The translations under genes were made by a program, and so were the position numbers. A stretch of DNA of 64,000 nt from Mesorhizobium loti. GTDB lineage: Bacteria; Pseudomonadota; Alphaproteobacteria; Rhizobiales; Rhizobiaceae. The DNA is taken from the NCBI RefSeq assembly GCF_003148495.1, contig NZ_QGGH01000010.1:62001-126000 (forward strand), written 5' to 3'. The notes below the pieces were generated by a model that saw only the letters and a list, made by a program, of their open reading frames with translations, was not told the DNA's origin and made no database searches. Below are positions 1 to 7,439 of the stretch, in pieces (within the stretch, counting starts at the first letter, position 1; each line of letters begins with the position of its first letter).

Positions 1-166
1 CAACGTGCAGATCCCGCGCCATAACCCGTGTCGAGGGCAGCGCGTGACCGCTCGGCAACACGCGTTGCTCGATCAGATCACGCAACTGGACATAGAGCTG
101 CCGATGCAAATTGGCGGGGCTGTCGCGATCCAGTGAAATGCCGTCGATCGGAAAACTGGTCTTCAT
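1..166 (-). CDS. MocR-type GntR transcriptional regulator, N-terminal part (cut by window edge)
   Basis: Only the first 55 residues are in the window; the rest lies to the left. The visible part has the N-terminal winged-helix layout of MocR/PdxR/GabR regulators, with LHRQLYVQLRDLIEQ followed by LPSTRVMARDLHV. Family members carry a C-terminal aminotransferase-like domain that binds pyridoxal phosphate, but that domain cannot be seen here. The start at 166 is preceded by GGAA, close enough to be a ribosome binding site. The gene is divergent from the oxidoreductase at 265, so it probably regulates the rightward catabolic and transport operon. In rhizopine loci the founding member of the family, MocR, sits beside mocA, mocB and mocC, and the same gene families follow here. 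A plain GntR protein of another subfamily cannot be excluded from this fragment. Confidence 0.75.
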   Translation of the reverse strand, partial: MKTSFPIDGISLDRDSPANLHRQLYVQLRDLIEQRVLPSGHALPSTRVMARDLHV

Positions 167-168
167 TG

Positions 169-212
169 TGGTTCCAAAAAATCAAAGCGATCTGGTTCTA
201 ACAATGGAACCA
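169..212. promoter_or_regulatory. Candidate MocR-type operator in divergent promoter
   Basis: TGGTTCCA (169-176) and TGGTTCTA (193-200) form a direct repeat 24 bp apart, start to start. TGGAACCA (205-212) is an inverted copy, and a weaker AGGTTCAG follows near 244. MocR-family regulators typically bind spaced direct repeats. The first copy overlaps the leader of the regulator gene, which suggests autoregulation. Assignment to this regulator is inferred from position. Confidence 0.45.
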
Positions 213-264
213 AAGCAGTCCTAGGCTCAAGAAAAATGCGATCAGGTTCAGATGGGGCTGACCG

Positions 265-1383
265 ATGCAATGCATAAGGGTGGGTGTGATCGGTGCCGGT
301 GGCGTTGCCCAGGTCGAACACATTCCCAATCTGCTCAAGTTGCACCGGCAGTTCGAGGTCCTCGGGGTCTATGATCCGTCGCAGAAAGTCCGCGCCTTTG
401 TCGAAGAGGAGTTCGGCCTCAGGACATTTGCCGAGCTCGATGAGCTTCTTGCCATGCCGCTTGACGCCGTAGTCATAGCTTCGCCGGATGCGTTGCACCT
501 GGAACAGAGTCTCGCTGCCCTCGCCAGGGGCCTGCACGTCTTCTGCGAAAAACCGCTTTGCTACGGTGCGCAAGACGTCGACGAATTGATCGCCGCCAGG
601 GATCGCGCCGGAAAGGTGCTCCAGGTCGGCTATATGAAGCGCTTCGACCCAAGCTACGAGGCGGCACTGAAAATGCTGCCGGGCACGGCGCGGACGCTTC
701 GCTACATTTCGGTCGAGGTCAACGATCCCGACGCCTGGCCCTTCATCCGGCACGCCTCCAGTTGCCGGGGTGACGACGTCGCGGCGGAATTGATTGCCTC
801 GACCGAAGCAAGGCAGCGCGAGCAGGTGGACCGCGCGGTACCCGGGATCGACGATCCCAACGCGTTTCGCGGCTTCGTCGGCGCCTATTGTTCGTCGATC
901 GTACACGACGTCAACGCCATCCATGGCTTGCTTGATGCGCTCGGCATCGCCGATGGCGAAATCGTCGGCGCCTGGCTGTTCGCCAAAGGCGAAGGCGGAC
1001 AGGGCGCCGTGCGACTGCTCAACGGCCAGGCATTGTGGAACATGGTCCACATCGCCACTCCAGGGCTGCCCGAATACCGCGAGCGCATAACGCTCTACTT
1101 CGACGACGCCTCGCTTGAGCTGGAATTCCCCTCGCCCTATCTCAACCATCAACCGACGCGGCTGACCATCCGCACCGGCGACGGCCACACGCTCTCCAGC
1201 CGCGACATCCGCAGCGGCTACGAAGAGGCATTCGTCGAGGAGTTGAAAGGTTTTTGGTCGGCGATCGTCGAAGGCACGCCAGTGCGCAACACGGCCGAAC
1301 ACGCTCGTCGCGACATGGTGCTTCTGGTCGGCCTCACGCGGCATCACCTTGCCCAACTCAAGCAATCAGGAGTTCGCCCGTGA
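265..1383 (+). CDS. Gfo/Idh/MocA family oxidoreductase
   Basis: 372 residues, the usual length for NAD(P)-dependent sugar or inositol dehydrogenases of this family. The Rossmann motif GVIGAGGVAQVEHIPNL is at residues 7-23, and the family EKP signature (FCEKPLCYGAQDVDEL) holds the conserved lysine near residue 95. The C-terminal half is the alpha/beta substrate domain. It is the first gene of a five-gene rightward operon; its stop overlaps the GTG start of the next gene. By synteny with MocA it could oxidise an inositol, inosamine or related sugar, but the substrate cannot be read from the sequence. Cytoplasmic. Confidence 0.85.
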   Translation: MQCIRVGVIGAGGVAQVEHIPNLLKLHRQFEVLGVYDPSQKVRAFVEEEFGLRTFAELDELLAMPLDAVVIASPDALHLEQSLAALARGLHVFCEKPLCYGAQDVDELIAARDRAGKVLQVGYMKRFDPSYEAALKMLPGTARTLRYISVEVNDPDAWPFIRHASSCRGDDVAAELIASTEARQREQVDRAVPGIDDPNAFRGFVGAYCSSIVHDVNAIHGLLDALGIADGEIVGAWLFAKGEGGQGAVRLLNGQALWNMVHIATPGLPEYRERITLYFDDASLELEFPSPYLNHQPTRLTIRTGDGHTLSSRDIRSGYEEAFVEELKGFWSAIVEGTPVRNTAEHARRDMVLLVGLTRHHLAQLKQSGVRP

Positions 1384-2279
1384 AGGTTCGCATCGGCATC
1401 AATCCGATCACCTGGACCAACGACGATGTGCCGGAACTCGGCGGCGATACGCCACTCGAGGTCTGTCTTCGCGAAACCAAACAGGCCGGCTATTCCGGCA
1501 CCGAGCTTGGCGGCAAGTTTCCGCGCCGGTCGGCTGAACTGAAGCCGATCATGGAGCAGTATGGACTTGCCGTGATCTCCGGCTGGTATGATGGCCGTTG
1601 CGACGAGAAGGATGTCGGCGCGGAAATGGATGCGATCACGCCGCATCTCCAGCTTCTGAAGGATATGGGCTCGACCCATGTCGTCTATGCAGACACCTCG
1701 CGAGGGCGCCACAATGCCATTTGGGGGCCGATCTCGCAGCGCCCGGCTCTTGGCACTGAGGAATGGCCGGCCTACGGCAGAAAACTGACCGCGCTGGCCG
1801 AGAGAATGGCGGATCTCGGCGTGCGCATGGCCTTTCATCACCATATGGGGACTATCGTCGAGACCGATGCCGAGGTGGGCTCGCTGATGCGGCACACCGG
1901 CGAGGCGGTCGGACTTCTCTACGACACCGGCCATTCGATCTTCTCAGGCGGCGACCCGCTGGCTTTGATCAAGGCGCATGTCAAACGCGTCGTGCATGTG
2001 CATTGCAAGGACGCGCGCAAAGCCGTCCTTGATCGTGCCCGCGCAGGCGACATGAGTTTCATGGGCGCGGTCATGGAAGGGATCTTCACGGTCCCCGGTG
2101 ACGGGTTCATCGATTACCCGGCCATTTTGCGGGTGCTTGCCGACAACGGCTATAGTGGCTGGATGGTCGTCGAGGCCGAGCAGGATCCCAACAAGGCCAA
2201 CCCGCTGACCTATGCGACAATGGGATTCCAAAATCTCTCGCGCATGGCCAGGGGAGCCGGATTTACCGTCATGGAATGA
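1380..2279 (+). CDS. IolE/MocC-like sugar isomerase or inosose dehydratase (TIM barrel)
   Basis: 299 residues from the GTG at 1380, which overlaps the stop of the previous gene (GTGA). The N-terminus VKVRIGINPITWTNDDVPEL is typical of IolE (2-keto-myo-inositol dehydratase) and the rhizopine protein MocC. The xylose-isomerase-like TIM barrel shows expected metal-site segments: AFHHHMGT, LYDTGHSIFSGGD, VVHVHCKDAR and, near the end, MVVEAEQD with the metal-binding glutamate. Probably converts a keto-inositol or related intermediate made by the upstream dehydrogenase. A different epimerase of the same fold is possible. A longer in-frame reading from 1254 was rejected because it lies inside the upstream gene. 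Confidence 0.8.
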   Translation: MKVRIGINPITWTNDDVPELGGDTPLEVCLRETKQAGYSGTELGGKFPRRSAELKPIMEQYGLAVISGWYDGRCDEKDVGAEMDAITPHLQLLKDMGSTHVVYADTSRGRHNAIWGPISQRPALGTEEWPAYGRKLTALAERMADLGVRMAFHHHMGTIVETDAEVGSLMRHTGEAVGLLYDTGHSIFSGGDPLALIKAHVKRVVHVHCKDARKAVLDRARAGDMSFMGAVMEGIFTVPGDGFIDYPAILRVLADNGYSGWMVVEAEQDPNKANPLTYATMGFQNLSRMARGAGFTVME

Positions 2280-2281
2280 TC

Positions 2282-2300
2282 GAGGCCGCGATGCGGCCTC
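2282..2300 (+). other. Intercistronic hairpin
   Basis: A perfect 8-bp stem (GAGGCCGC/GCGGCCTC) with a GAT loop directly after the IolE-like gene. No T-run follows, so it is not a standard intrinsic terminator. It may protect or partly terminate the upstream mRNA segment ahead of the binding-protein gene. Confidence 0.5.
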
Positions 2301-2392
2301 CAAGGAACCAGTGCTGATGAATGAAACTGGACTGAAGGGGCAACTGGACTGCCGGCCGTAACTGCGGCGGCGGAAAACAAACAGGAGGTTCT

Positions 2393-3349
2393 ATGTTTTC
2401 GCTCGCGAAATTAATAAAGCCTGCGCTCGGCCTTTTGGCCGGCGTCACACTGATGACAGCGGCCACGAGCCTTGCGGCCGCCGACGATACGCGCGTGGTA
2501 TTTGTGACTCACGGCCAGAGCGGCGACCCGTATTGGTCGGTCGTGAAGAACGGCATGGACGACGCGGCCAAGACCCTGGGGGTCAAGGCTGAATATCTGG
2601 CGCCCGAAACCTTCGACATGGCCAAGATGGCGCAGATGATAGACGCCATTGCAGCCTCGAAGCCTGACGGAATGGTTGTTTCGATCCCCGACGCAGCGGC
2701 TCTGTCAGCGCCGGTCAAGAATGCCATTGCCGCCGGCATCCCGGTCATCGTCATCGATTCCGGTGGCTCCAAACTGACGCATGACCTTGGCGGCCTGCTG
2801 TTCATGGGCCAGGACGAGTTCCAGGCGGGCGTCATGGCGGGCGAGCGCATCAAGGCGCTCGGCCTCACCAAGGCAGTCTGCGCCAATCATGAAGTGGGCA
2901 ATTCGAGCCTTGATGACCGCTGTGCCGGCTTCGCCAAAGGTCTTGGTGTCGATGTTCCGGTGATGAACGGCGTCATTGACCCGACTGAAATGAAAAACCG
3001 CGTGATCGCCTACATGACTGCCCATGGGGATACGCAGTTCGTTCTCGCGGTCGGCGCCAGCGGTGCCGAACCGACGCTGGCCGCGCTCGATGAAATGGGC
3101 CTTGCGGGCAAGGTGAAAACCGGCACATTCGACCTTTCTCCCACGATCCTGCAGGCCGTAGTTGCCGGCAAAATGGAATGGGGTATCGACGCCCAGCAAT
3201 ATGCCATGGGCTATATACCGGTCGCCATGTTCGACCTTTGGAAGAAGTACAAGATCATGCCGATCGCCGACTATCCGACGGGGCCCGGCTTCGTCACCAA
3301 GGATACCGCCGCCTCGGTCATCGAGCTGGCAAAACTGGGCAAGCGTTGA
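2393..3349 (+). CDS. Periplasmic sugar-binding protein of ABC transporter (RbsB/MocB-like)
   Basis: 318 residues, preceded by a perfect AGGAGG seven bases before the ATG, so strong translation is expected. Residues 1 to about 30 form a signal peptide (basic start, hydrophobic core, cleavage near SLAAADD). The mature part is a Peripla_BP_4 type I binding fold, with VVFVTHGQSGDPYWSVVKNG early on and VIVIDSGG and ILQAVVAGKMEWGIDAQQ later. It would deliver a sugar or cyclitol to the permease and ATPase encoded next. In rhizopine loci this position is taken by MocB. Ligand unknown. Confidence 0.88.
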   Translation: MFSLAKLIKPALGLLAGVTLMTAATSLAAADDTRVVFVTHGQSGDPYWSVVKNGMDDAAKTLGVKAEYLAPETFDMAKMAQMIDAIAASKPDGMVVSIPDAAALSAPVKNAIAAGIPVIVIDSGGSKLTHDLGGLLFMGQDEFQAGVMAGERIKALGLTKAVCANHEVGNSSLDDRCAGFAKGLGVDVPVMNGVIDPTEMKNRVIAYMTAHGDTQFVLAVGASGAEPTLAALDEMGLAGKVKTGTFDLSPTILQAVVAGKMEWGIDAQQYAMGYIPVAMFDLWKKYKIMPIADYPTGPGFVTKDTAASVIELAKLGKR

Positions 3350-3355
3350 CAGTTC

Positions 3356-3379
3356 GCGGCCGGGCATCAGCCCGGCCGC
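3356..3379 (+). other. Intercistronic hairpin after binding-protein gene
   Basis: A perfect 10-bp stem GCGGCCGGGC/GCCCGGCCGC with a four-base loop, seven bases after the binding-protein stop and 25 bases before the permease start. Hairpins at this point in binding-protein operons commonly stabilise the upstream mRNA or reduce readthrough, so that binding protein exceeds permease. Function inferred; the hairpin itself is visible. Confidence 0.6.
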
Positions 3380-3404
3380 CTTCACTGACGAAGGTAACGC
3401 ATCC

Positions 3405-4502
3405 ATGACTGCAGAGCTTCGCGACGAGCGGGTCCGCTCCGTCTCCCGCCTGAGCCGTCTTCTGAGCAGGCCGGAGCTTGGCGCGGCGGCCGGAACCGTT
3501 CTGGTCTTTGTGTTCTTCGCCATCACCGCGGGAAATACGGGACTTTTCAGCGCCAAGGGCATCATCAATTTCCTTGAAGTCTCGGCCCAGCTTGGCATTC
3601 TCGCTGCGCCCGTGGCCCTTTTGATGATCGCGGGTGAGTTCGACCTGTCGGTCGGCTCGATGATCGGGTTTGCGGGAATCCTAATCGCCATCCCTTCGGT
3701 ATTCTGGGGTTGGCCCATCTGGCTTTCCCTGCTGTTTTGCTTTGCTGTTTGCGGCGGCATCGGCGCGCTTAACGGGCTCGCCGTCGTCAGAACCGGATTG
3801 CCCTCCTTCATTGTGACGCTCGGAAGCTTGTTCATGTTGCGCGGCCTGACGCTCGGCCTCACGCGCGGCATATCTGGGCGAACGCAGGTTTCAGGCGTGC
3901 ACGAACTGGCCTTGAACGATCCCCTCAACAGCCTGTTCTCGGGACAGGTATTTTCCGGCCCCATCGCTTGGCTTTCGGACATCGGCCTGATTGGCAAGCG
4001 GGCGGACGGCCTGCCGTCGATATCGGGAATTCCGGTGTCGATCGTCTGGTGGGTCGTATTGACCCTGGGCTGTACGTGGCTGCTGACGCGCAGCCGCTTC
4101 GGCAACTGGATCTTCGCCGCGGGCGGAGAAGCCAATGCCGCGCGCAATCTCGGCGTGCCGGTTGCACGCACCAAGATCACCCTGTTCGTCATGACGGCTA
4201 TGGCCGCCGCGCTCTTTGCGGCGATCCAGGTTCTGGTCACGGGCTCGGCCGATACGCTACGCGGCACCCAGAAGGAATTCGAGGCCATCATTGCCGTCGT
4301 CATCGGCGGCACGTTGCTTACCGGTGGCTACGGATCGGCCATAGGCGCCATGTTCGGGGCATTGATCTTCGGCGTGGTGCAAATGGGCATCTTTTACACC
4401 GGCATCGACACAGACTGGTTCAAGCTGTTCATGGGTGCCATGATGGTCATCGCGGTGCTGTTCAACAGCTATGTGCGCAACCGCGCCATGAGGAGCCGGT
4501 GA
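3405..4502 (+). CDS. Sugar ABC transporter permease (RbsC-like)
   Basis: 365 residues from the ATG at 3405; upstream in-frame sequence belongs to the previous gene. Hydrophobic throughout, with about eight to ten membrane segments, and the BPD_transp_2 hallmark EFDLSVGSMIGFAGI near residue 75. Later segments include PSFIVTLGSLFMLRGLTLG and AAGGEANAARNLGVPVARTK, the cytoplasmic loop that contacts the ATPase, and VIGGTLLTGGYGSAIGA. It forms the inner-membrane channel with the binding protein and the ATPase. Its stop and the ATPase start overlap (TGATG), indicating translational coupling. Confidence 0.9.
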   Translation: MTAELRDERVRSVSRLSRLLSRPELGAAAGTVLVFVFFAITAGNTGLFSAKGIINFLEVSAQLGILAAPVALLMIAGEFDLSVGSMIGFAGILIAIPSVFWGWPIWLSLLFCFAVCGGIGALNGLAVVRTGLPSFIVTLGSLFMLRGLTLGLTRGISGRTQVSGVHELALNDPLNSLFSGQVFSGPIAWLSDIGLIGKRADGLPSISGIPVSIVWWVVLTLGCTWLLTRSRFGNWIFAAGGEANAARNLGVPVARTKITLFVMTAMAAALFAAIQVLVTGSADTLRGTQKEFEAIIAVVIGGTLLTGGYGSAIGAMFGALIFGVVQMGIFYTGIDTDWFKLFMGAMMVIAVLFNSYVRNRAMRSR

Positions 4503-5296
4503 TGGCCGAGCCCTATGTCGAACTGAGATCGGTCAGCAAGTATTTTGGGTCGGTCGTCGCGCTGAAAGACGTGTCTTTCGATGTATGTCCCGGCGAGGTG
4601 CATTGCCTGCTCGGCGACAATGGCGCCGGTAAATCGACGCTGATCAAGACGCTATCCGGCGTCTACACCCCTGACGAAGGTGAAATCCGCGTACAGGGCA
4701 AGCCCGCAAGGTTTGCCTCGCCGGCCGATACGCGCAACAGCGGCATTGCCACCGTCTACCAGGACCTCGCCTTGGTGCCGCTGATGAGCGTGGCGCGAAA
4801 CTTTTTTCTCGGGCGCGAGCCGATGCGAAAGTTCGGACCGATCCGACAGTTTGACACCGAGTTCGCGAACCGCACAGCATATGACGAGTTGGCGGCGATG
4901 GGAATCCAGCTGCGCGATCCCGAGCAACCCGTCGGCACGCTTTCAGGCGGCGAGCGTCAGTGCCTGGCTATCGCCCGCGCCGTATACTTCGGCGCCAAGG
5001 TTCTGATCCTGGATGAGCCGACATCGGCGCTGGGAGTCCATCAGGCATCCGTGGTTTTGAAGCTCATCGTGCAGTCCAAGGCGCGCGGCATCGGCGTCAT
5101 CTTCATTTCCCACAACGTTCATCACGCCTATGTGGTTGGCGATCGCTTCACGTTGTTGAAGCGCGGCAAAAGCACCGGCACTTACGCAAAAAGCGAAATT
5201 GATCGTGATCAGTTGCTCAATCTGATGGCGGGTGGCAAGGAACTGGTCGATCTGGAGCAGGAACTGACCAAAGCGGTCAGAAGCAGCCTGGCTTGA
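4502..5296 (+). CDS. Sugar ABC transporter ATP-binding protein (single domain)
   Basis: 264 residues. Walker A GDNGAGKSTLIKTLSG is near residues 39-54, the signature is LSGGERQCLAIARA, Walker B is VLILDEPTSALG, and the switch histidine lies in IFISHNVHHAY. Unlike RbsA-type proteins of about 500 residues it has one nucleotide-binding domain, so two copies would pair. The start overlaps the permease stop by one base. It is the last gene of the operon; a remnant and a terminator follow. Confidence 0.9.
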   Translation: MAEPYVELRSVSKYFGSVVALKDVSFDVCPGEVHCLLGDNGAGKSTLIKTLSGVYTPDEGEIRVQGKPARFASPADTRNSGIATVYQDLALVPLMSVARNFFLGREPMRKFGPIRQFDTEFANRTAYDELAAMGIQLRDPEQPVGTLSGGERQCLAIARAVYFGAKVLILDEPTSALGVHQASVVLKLIVQSKARGIGVIFISHNVHHAYVVGDRFTLLKRGKSTGTYAKSEIDRDQLLNLMAGGKELVDLEQELTKAVRSSLA

Positions 5297-5347
5297 GGCG
5301 CCGCCGCCGGTCAATAATCCTTGTGCCCGACTTGCTGATAGGCGTGA

Positions 5348-5485
5348 TGCTTTCGGTCGATCGGTCTGGTGCTATTTTCCGGCAGCACCGCGATCGGCCA
5401 GCTCCTGCTCTTCATCGTAGCACCGTTGATCGGTAGCGCCATTACCGGCGTCGTCGCCAAGGCGTGCATCTTCCGGAAGGACTAA
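5348..5485 (+). pseudogene. Aquaporin Z C-terminal remnant
   Basis: Reading in frame from about 5348 to the TAA at 5483-5485 gives a hydrophobic tail: LVLFSGSTAIGQLLLFIVAP, then LIGSAITGVVAKACIFRKD. This closely resembles the last transmembrane helix of AqpZ-type water channels (ALxxGGWALQQLWLFWVAPILG... in the family). A TGA at 5345 closes the frame upstream, and no aquaporin N-terminus or pore NPA motifs are present. I read it as the decayed end of a deleted aquaporin gene. Confidence 0.55.
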
Positions 5486-5508
5486 GCTTCGAAAGCCTGA
5501 ACACGAAG

Positions 5509-5540
5509 AAGGCGCGGGCGAGGCCCGCGCCTTTTTCTTT
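5509..5540. terminator. Bidirectional intrinsic terminator
   Basis: An 11-bp stem (AAGGCGCGGGC/GCCCGCGCCTT) with a three-base loop, followed by TTTTTC on the plus strand. On the minus strand the stem is followed by TTCTTC. It lies between two convergent operons, the sugar transporter and the amino-acid-type transporter, and can serve both. Confidence 0.8.
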
Positions 5541-5557
5541 GGTGGATCCTCTTGCCG

Positions 5558-6364
5558 TCAAAGCACTCGCGACAGGAACTCGCGGGTTCGCGGCGATACC
5601 GGATTGGCGATCATCTCGCGCGGAGCGCCGCGTTCGATGATCACGCCGCCATCCATGAAGACGAGCTGATCACCGATCTCACGGGCAAAGCCGATCTCGT
5701 GGGTAACCACGACCATCGTCATGCCGCTTTCGGCCAGATCGCGCATGACCTGCAACACCTCGCCGACGAGTTCGGGGTCGAGCGCCGATGTCGGCTCGTC
5801 GAACAGCAGGACCTTCGGCTTCATCGCCATCGCCCGTGCAATGGCGACACGCTGCTGCTGGCCGCCGGACAGTTCCCTCGGATACCGGTCGACCTTGTCC
5901 AGGAGACCGACGCGTCGGAGCAGGATCTCCGCTTCGGCCTTTGCCTGGTCCGGCGGGATGCGCCGCACCTGCATCGGTGCCTCAATCAGGTTCTCCATCA
6001 CAGTCATGTGGGAGAACAGGTTGAACGACTGGAACAGCATGCCGGTCTCGGCGCGTCGCTGGCAAAGCAGGTCGTCCTTGACCTCGTAGAGCTTGTCGTC
6101 CCTGAGGTCGTAGCCGACGAACTGGCTGTCGACGAGCAGGATGCCGGCGCTGAGCTTCTCGAGATGGTTGATGCAGCGCAGGAACGTGCTCTTGCCGGAA
6201 CCCGAAGGGCCGATGATGCAGGCGACCGATCCGACAGGCACATCGAGATCGACACCCTTGAGAACCTCGAGCGGACCATAGGACTTGCGCACGCCGCGCG
6301 CGAAGACCATGGAATCGGCTGGGACGCCGAAGCGGGCGCGATTTTCATCCTTCACGTCGCTCAT
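5558..6364 (-). CDS. Polar amino acid-type ABC transporter ATP-binding protein (GlnQ-like)
   Basis: 268 residues. Walker A GPSGSGKSTFLRCIN is near residues 52-66, the Q-loop is MLFQSFNLFSHMTVMENL, the signature is LSGGQQQRVAIARA, Walker B is VLLFDEPTSALDPEL, and the H-loop is VVVTHEIGFAREI. These match the GlnQ/HisP/ArtP subfamily. The ATG overlaps the permease stop (ATGA), so it is the last gene of a three-gene leftward operon with its permease and binding protein. The neighbouring oxygenase and nucleoside hydrolase hint that the imported solute may be modified by them, but the substrate is unknown. Confidence 0.92.
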   Translation of the reverse strand: MSDVKDENRARFGVPADSMVFARGVRKSYGPLEVLKGVDLDVPVGSVACIIGPSGSGKSTFLRCINHLEKLSAGILLVDSQFVGYDLRDDKLYEVKDDLLCQRRAETGMLFQSFNLFSHMTVMENLIEAPMQVRRIPPDQAKAEAEILLRRVGLLDKVDRYPRELSGGQQQRVAIARAMAMKPKVLLFDEPTSALDPELVGEVLQVMRDLAESGMTMVVVTHEIGFAREIGDQLVFMDGGVIIERGAPREMIANPVSPRTREFLSRVL

Positions 6365-7302
6365 CGGGAAATGCCACGCAGGCTGATGAAATTGCGCAGG
6401 AAGCGCATCGTCATGGGATCGCGGCGTGTGTCGCTGCGACCGAAATGGCGTTCGAGGAAATGCTGTCCCACCGACATGACGCTGACTACGGCGAGATACC
6501 AGAAGGCGACCACGATCAAGAGCGGGATCGTCTCGAAGGTGCGCGCATAGATGCTCTGGGCCGAGTAGAACAGGTCGTCGACGGCGATGAACGTCACCAG
6601 CGACGTCATCTTCAGGAGGTTGATGGCCTCGTTGCCGGTTGGCGGCAGCACGAAGCGCATCGCCTGCGGCAGCGTGATGCGCTTCAGGATCAAGCGGTAG
6701 GGCATGCCAAGCGCGCTCGCCGCTTCAGCCTGGCCCGACGGCACCGACTTGATGCCGGCCCTGATGATCTCTGCCATGTAGCCCGCCTCGCACAAGGAAA
6801 GGGCAACGACGGCAGAGAAGAATGGCGTCATGAAATCATTGGTGCGCACGGAAAACAGCGTGCCGACAAAGGGGATGGTCAAAGAGACCTCGCGCACGAG
6901 CAGCGACAGGTTGAACCAGAAGATCAGCTGTATCAGGGCCGGTACGCCACGGAAGAACCAGACGTACAGGCCAGCGAATGAACGCAACACCGGGCTTGGC
7001 GACACGCGCATGATGGCGATGACCGTGCCGACAACGATCGCCAATATCATGATCACCGCGGTCAGCATCAAGGTGTTGCCCAGACCGCGCATGACAGAGG
7101 GATGCAACAGGTAGCCCACCACCGTCGGCCAGGCAAAGGCAGGATTGCTGGCGAAGGCCCGGATGATGAGAAACGCCAAGAACAGGGCCAGCGCGGTGCC
7201 GACCCAGATGCCGTAGCGGCGCTGCGGCACGACGGTCAGGCGCGAAACCGCCTCGGCGACGCCTGGCTCGATGCGTATCTCGGTAGGGTGGGCCACGCCC
7301 AT
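6361..7302 (-). CDS. Polar amino acid-type ABC transporter permease (HisM/GlnP family)
   Basis: 313 residues, with AGGAG ahead of the ATG. It is longer than typical 220-residue GlnP proteins because of an N-terminal extension of about 60 residues carrying an extra membrane segment (GIWVGTALALFLAFLIIRAF). The family core starts near residue 90 (LGNTLMLTAVIMILAIVVG), with the EAA loop EAASALGMPYRLILKRITLP. It would act with the ATPase and the binding protein at 7440-8297 as the inner-membrane channel. A single permease gene suggests a homodimer. Confidence 0.9.
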   Translation of the reverse strand: MGVAHPTEIRIEPGVAEAVSRLTVVPQRRYGIWVGTALALFLAFLIIRAFASNPAFAWPTVVGYLLHPSVMRGLGNTLMLTAVIMILAIVVGTVIAIMRVSPSPVLRSFAGLYVWFFRGVPALIQLIFWFNLSLLVREVSLTIPFVGTLFSVRTNDFMTPFFSAVVALSLCEAGYMAEIIRAGIKSVPSGQAEAASALGMPYRLILKRITLPQAMRFVLPPTGNEAINLLKMTSLVTFIAVDDLFYSAQSIYARTFETIPLLIVVAFWYLAVVSVMSVGQHFLERHFGRSDTRRDPMTMRFLRNFISLRGISR

Positions 7303-7331
7303 CTCGGCTTCTCCTGGTCTTCATCCGCAAA

Positions 7332-7358
7332 CGGCGCCCGATACGAGACCGGGCGCCG
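7332..7358 (-). other. Intercistronic hairpin after binding-protein gene
   Basis: An inverted repeat CGGCGCCC/GGGCGCCG with an 11-base loop lies between the binding-protein stop (7440) and the permease start (7302), read on the minus strand. The position matches the hairpin at 3356-3379 in the other transporter operon and probably serves to raise the binding-protein to permease ratio. Confidence 0.5.
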
Positions 7359-7439
7359 ACAGTCGCTCTCGCATGAGTGCGAAAAGCACGATGCGAACTT
7401 TCAAAGTCTCAAAGTGCGCCCGAATGGACGCACAAGGCC

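Noticed and set aside
2705..4312. A 535-codon leftward reading frame across the sugar-binding protein and permease genes
   Set aside because: It is antisense to two well-supported genes with clear families and ribosome binding sites; its sequence has no recognisable domains.
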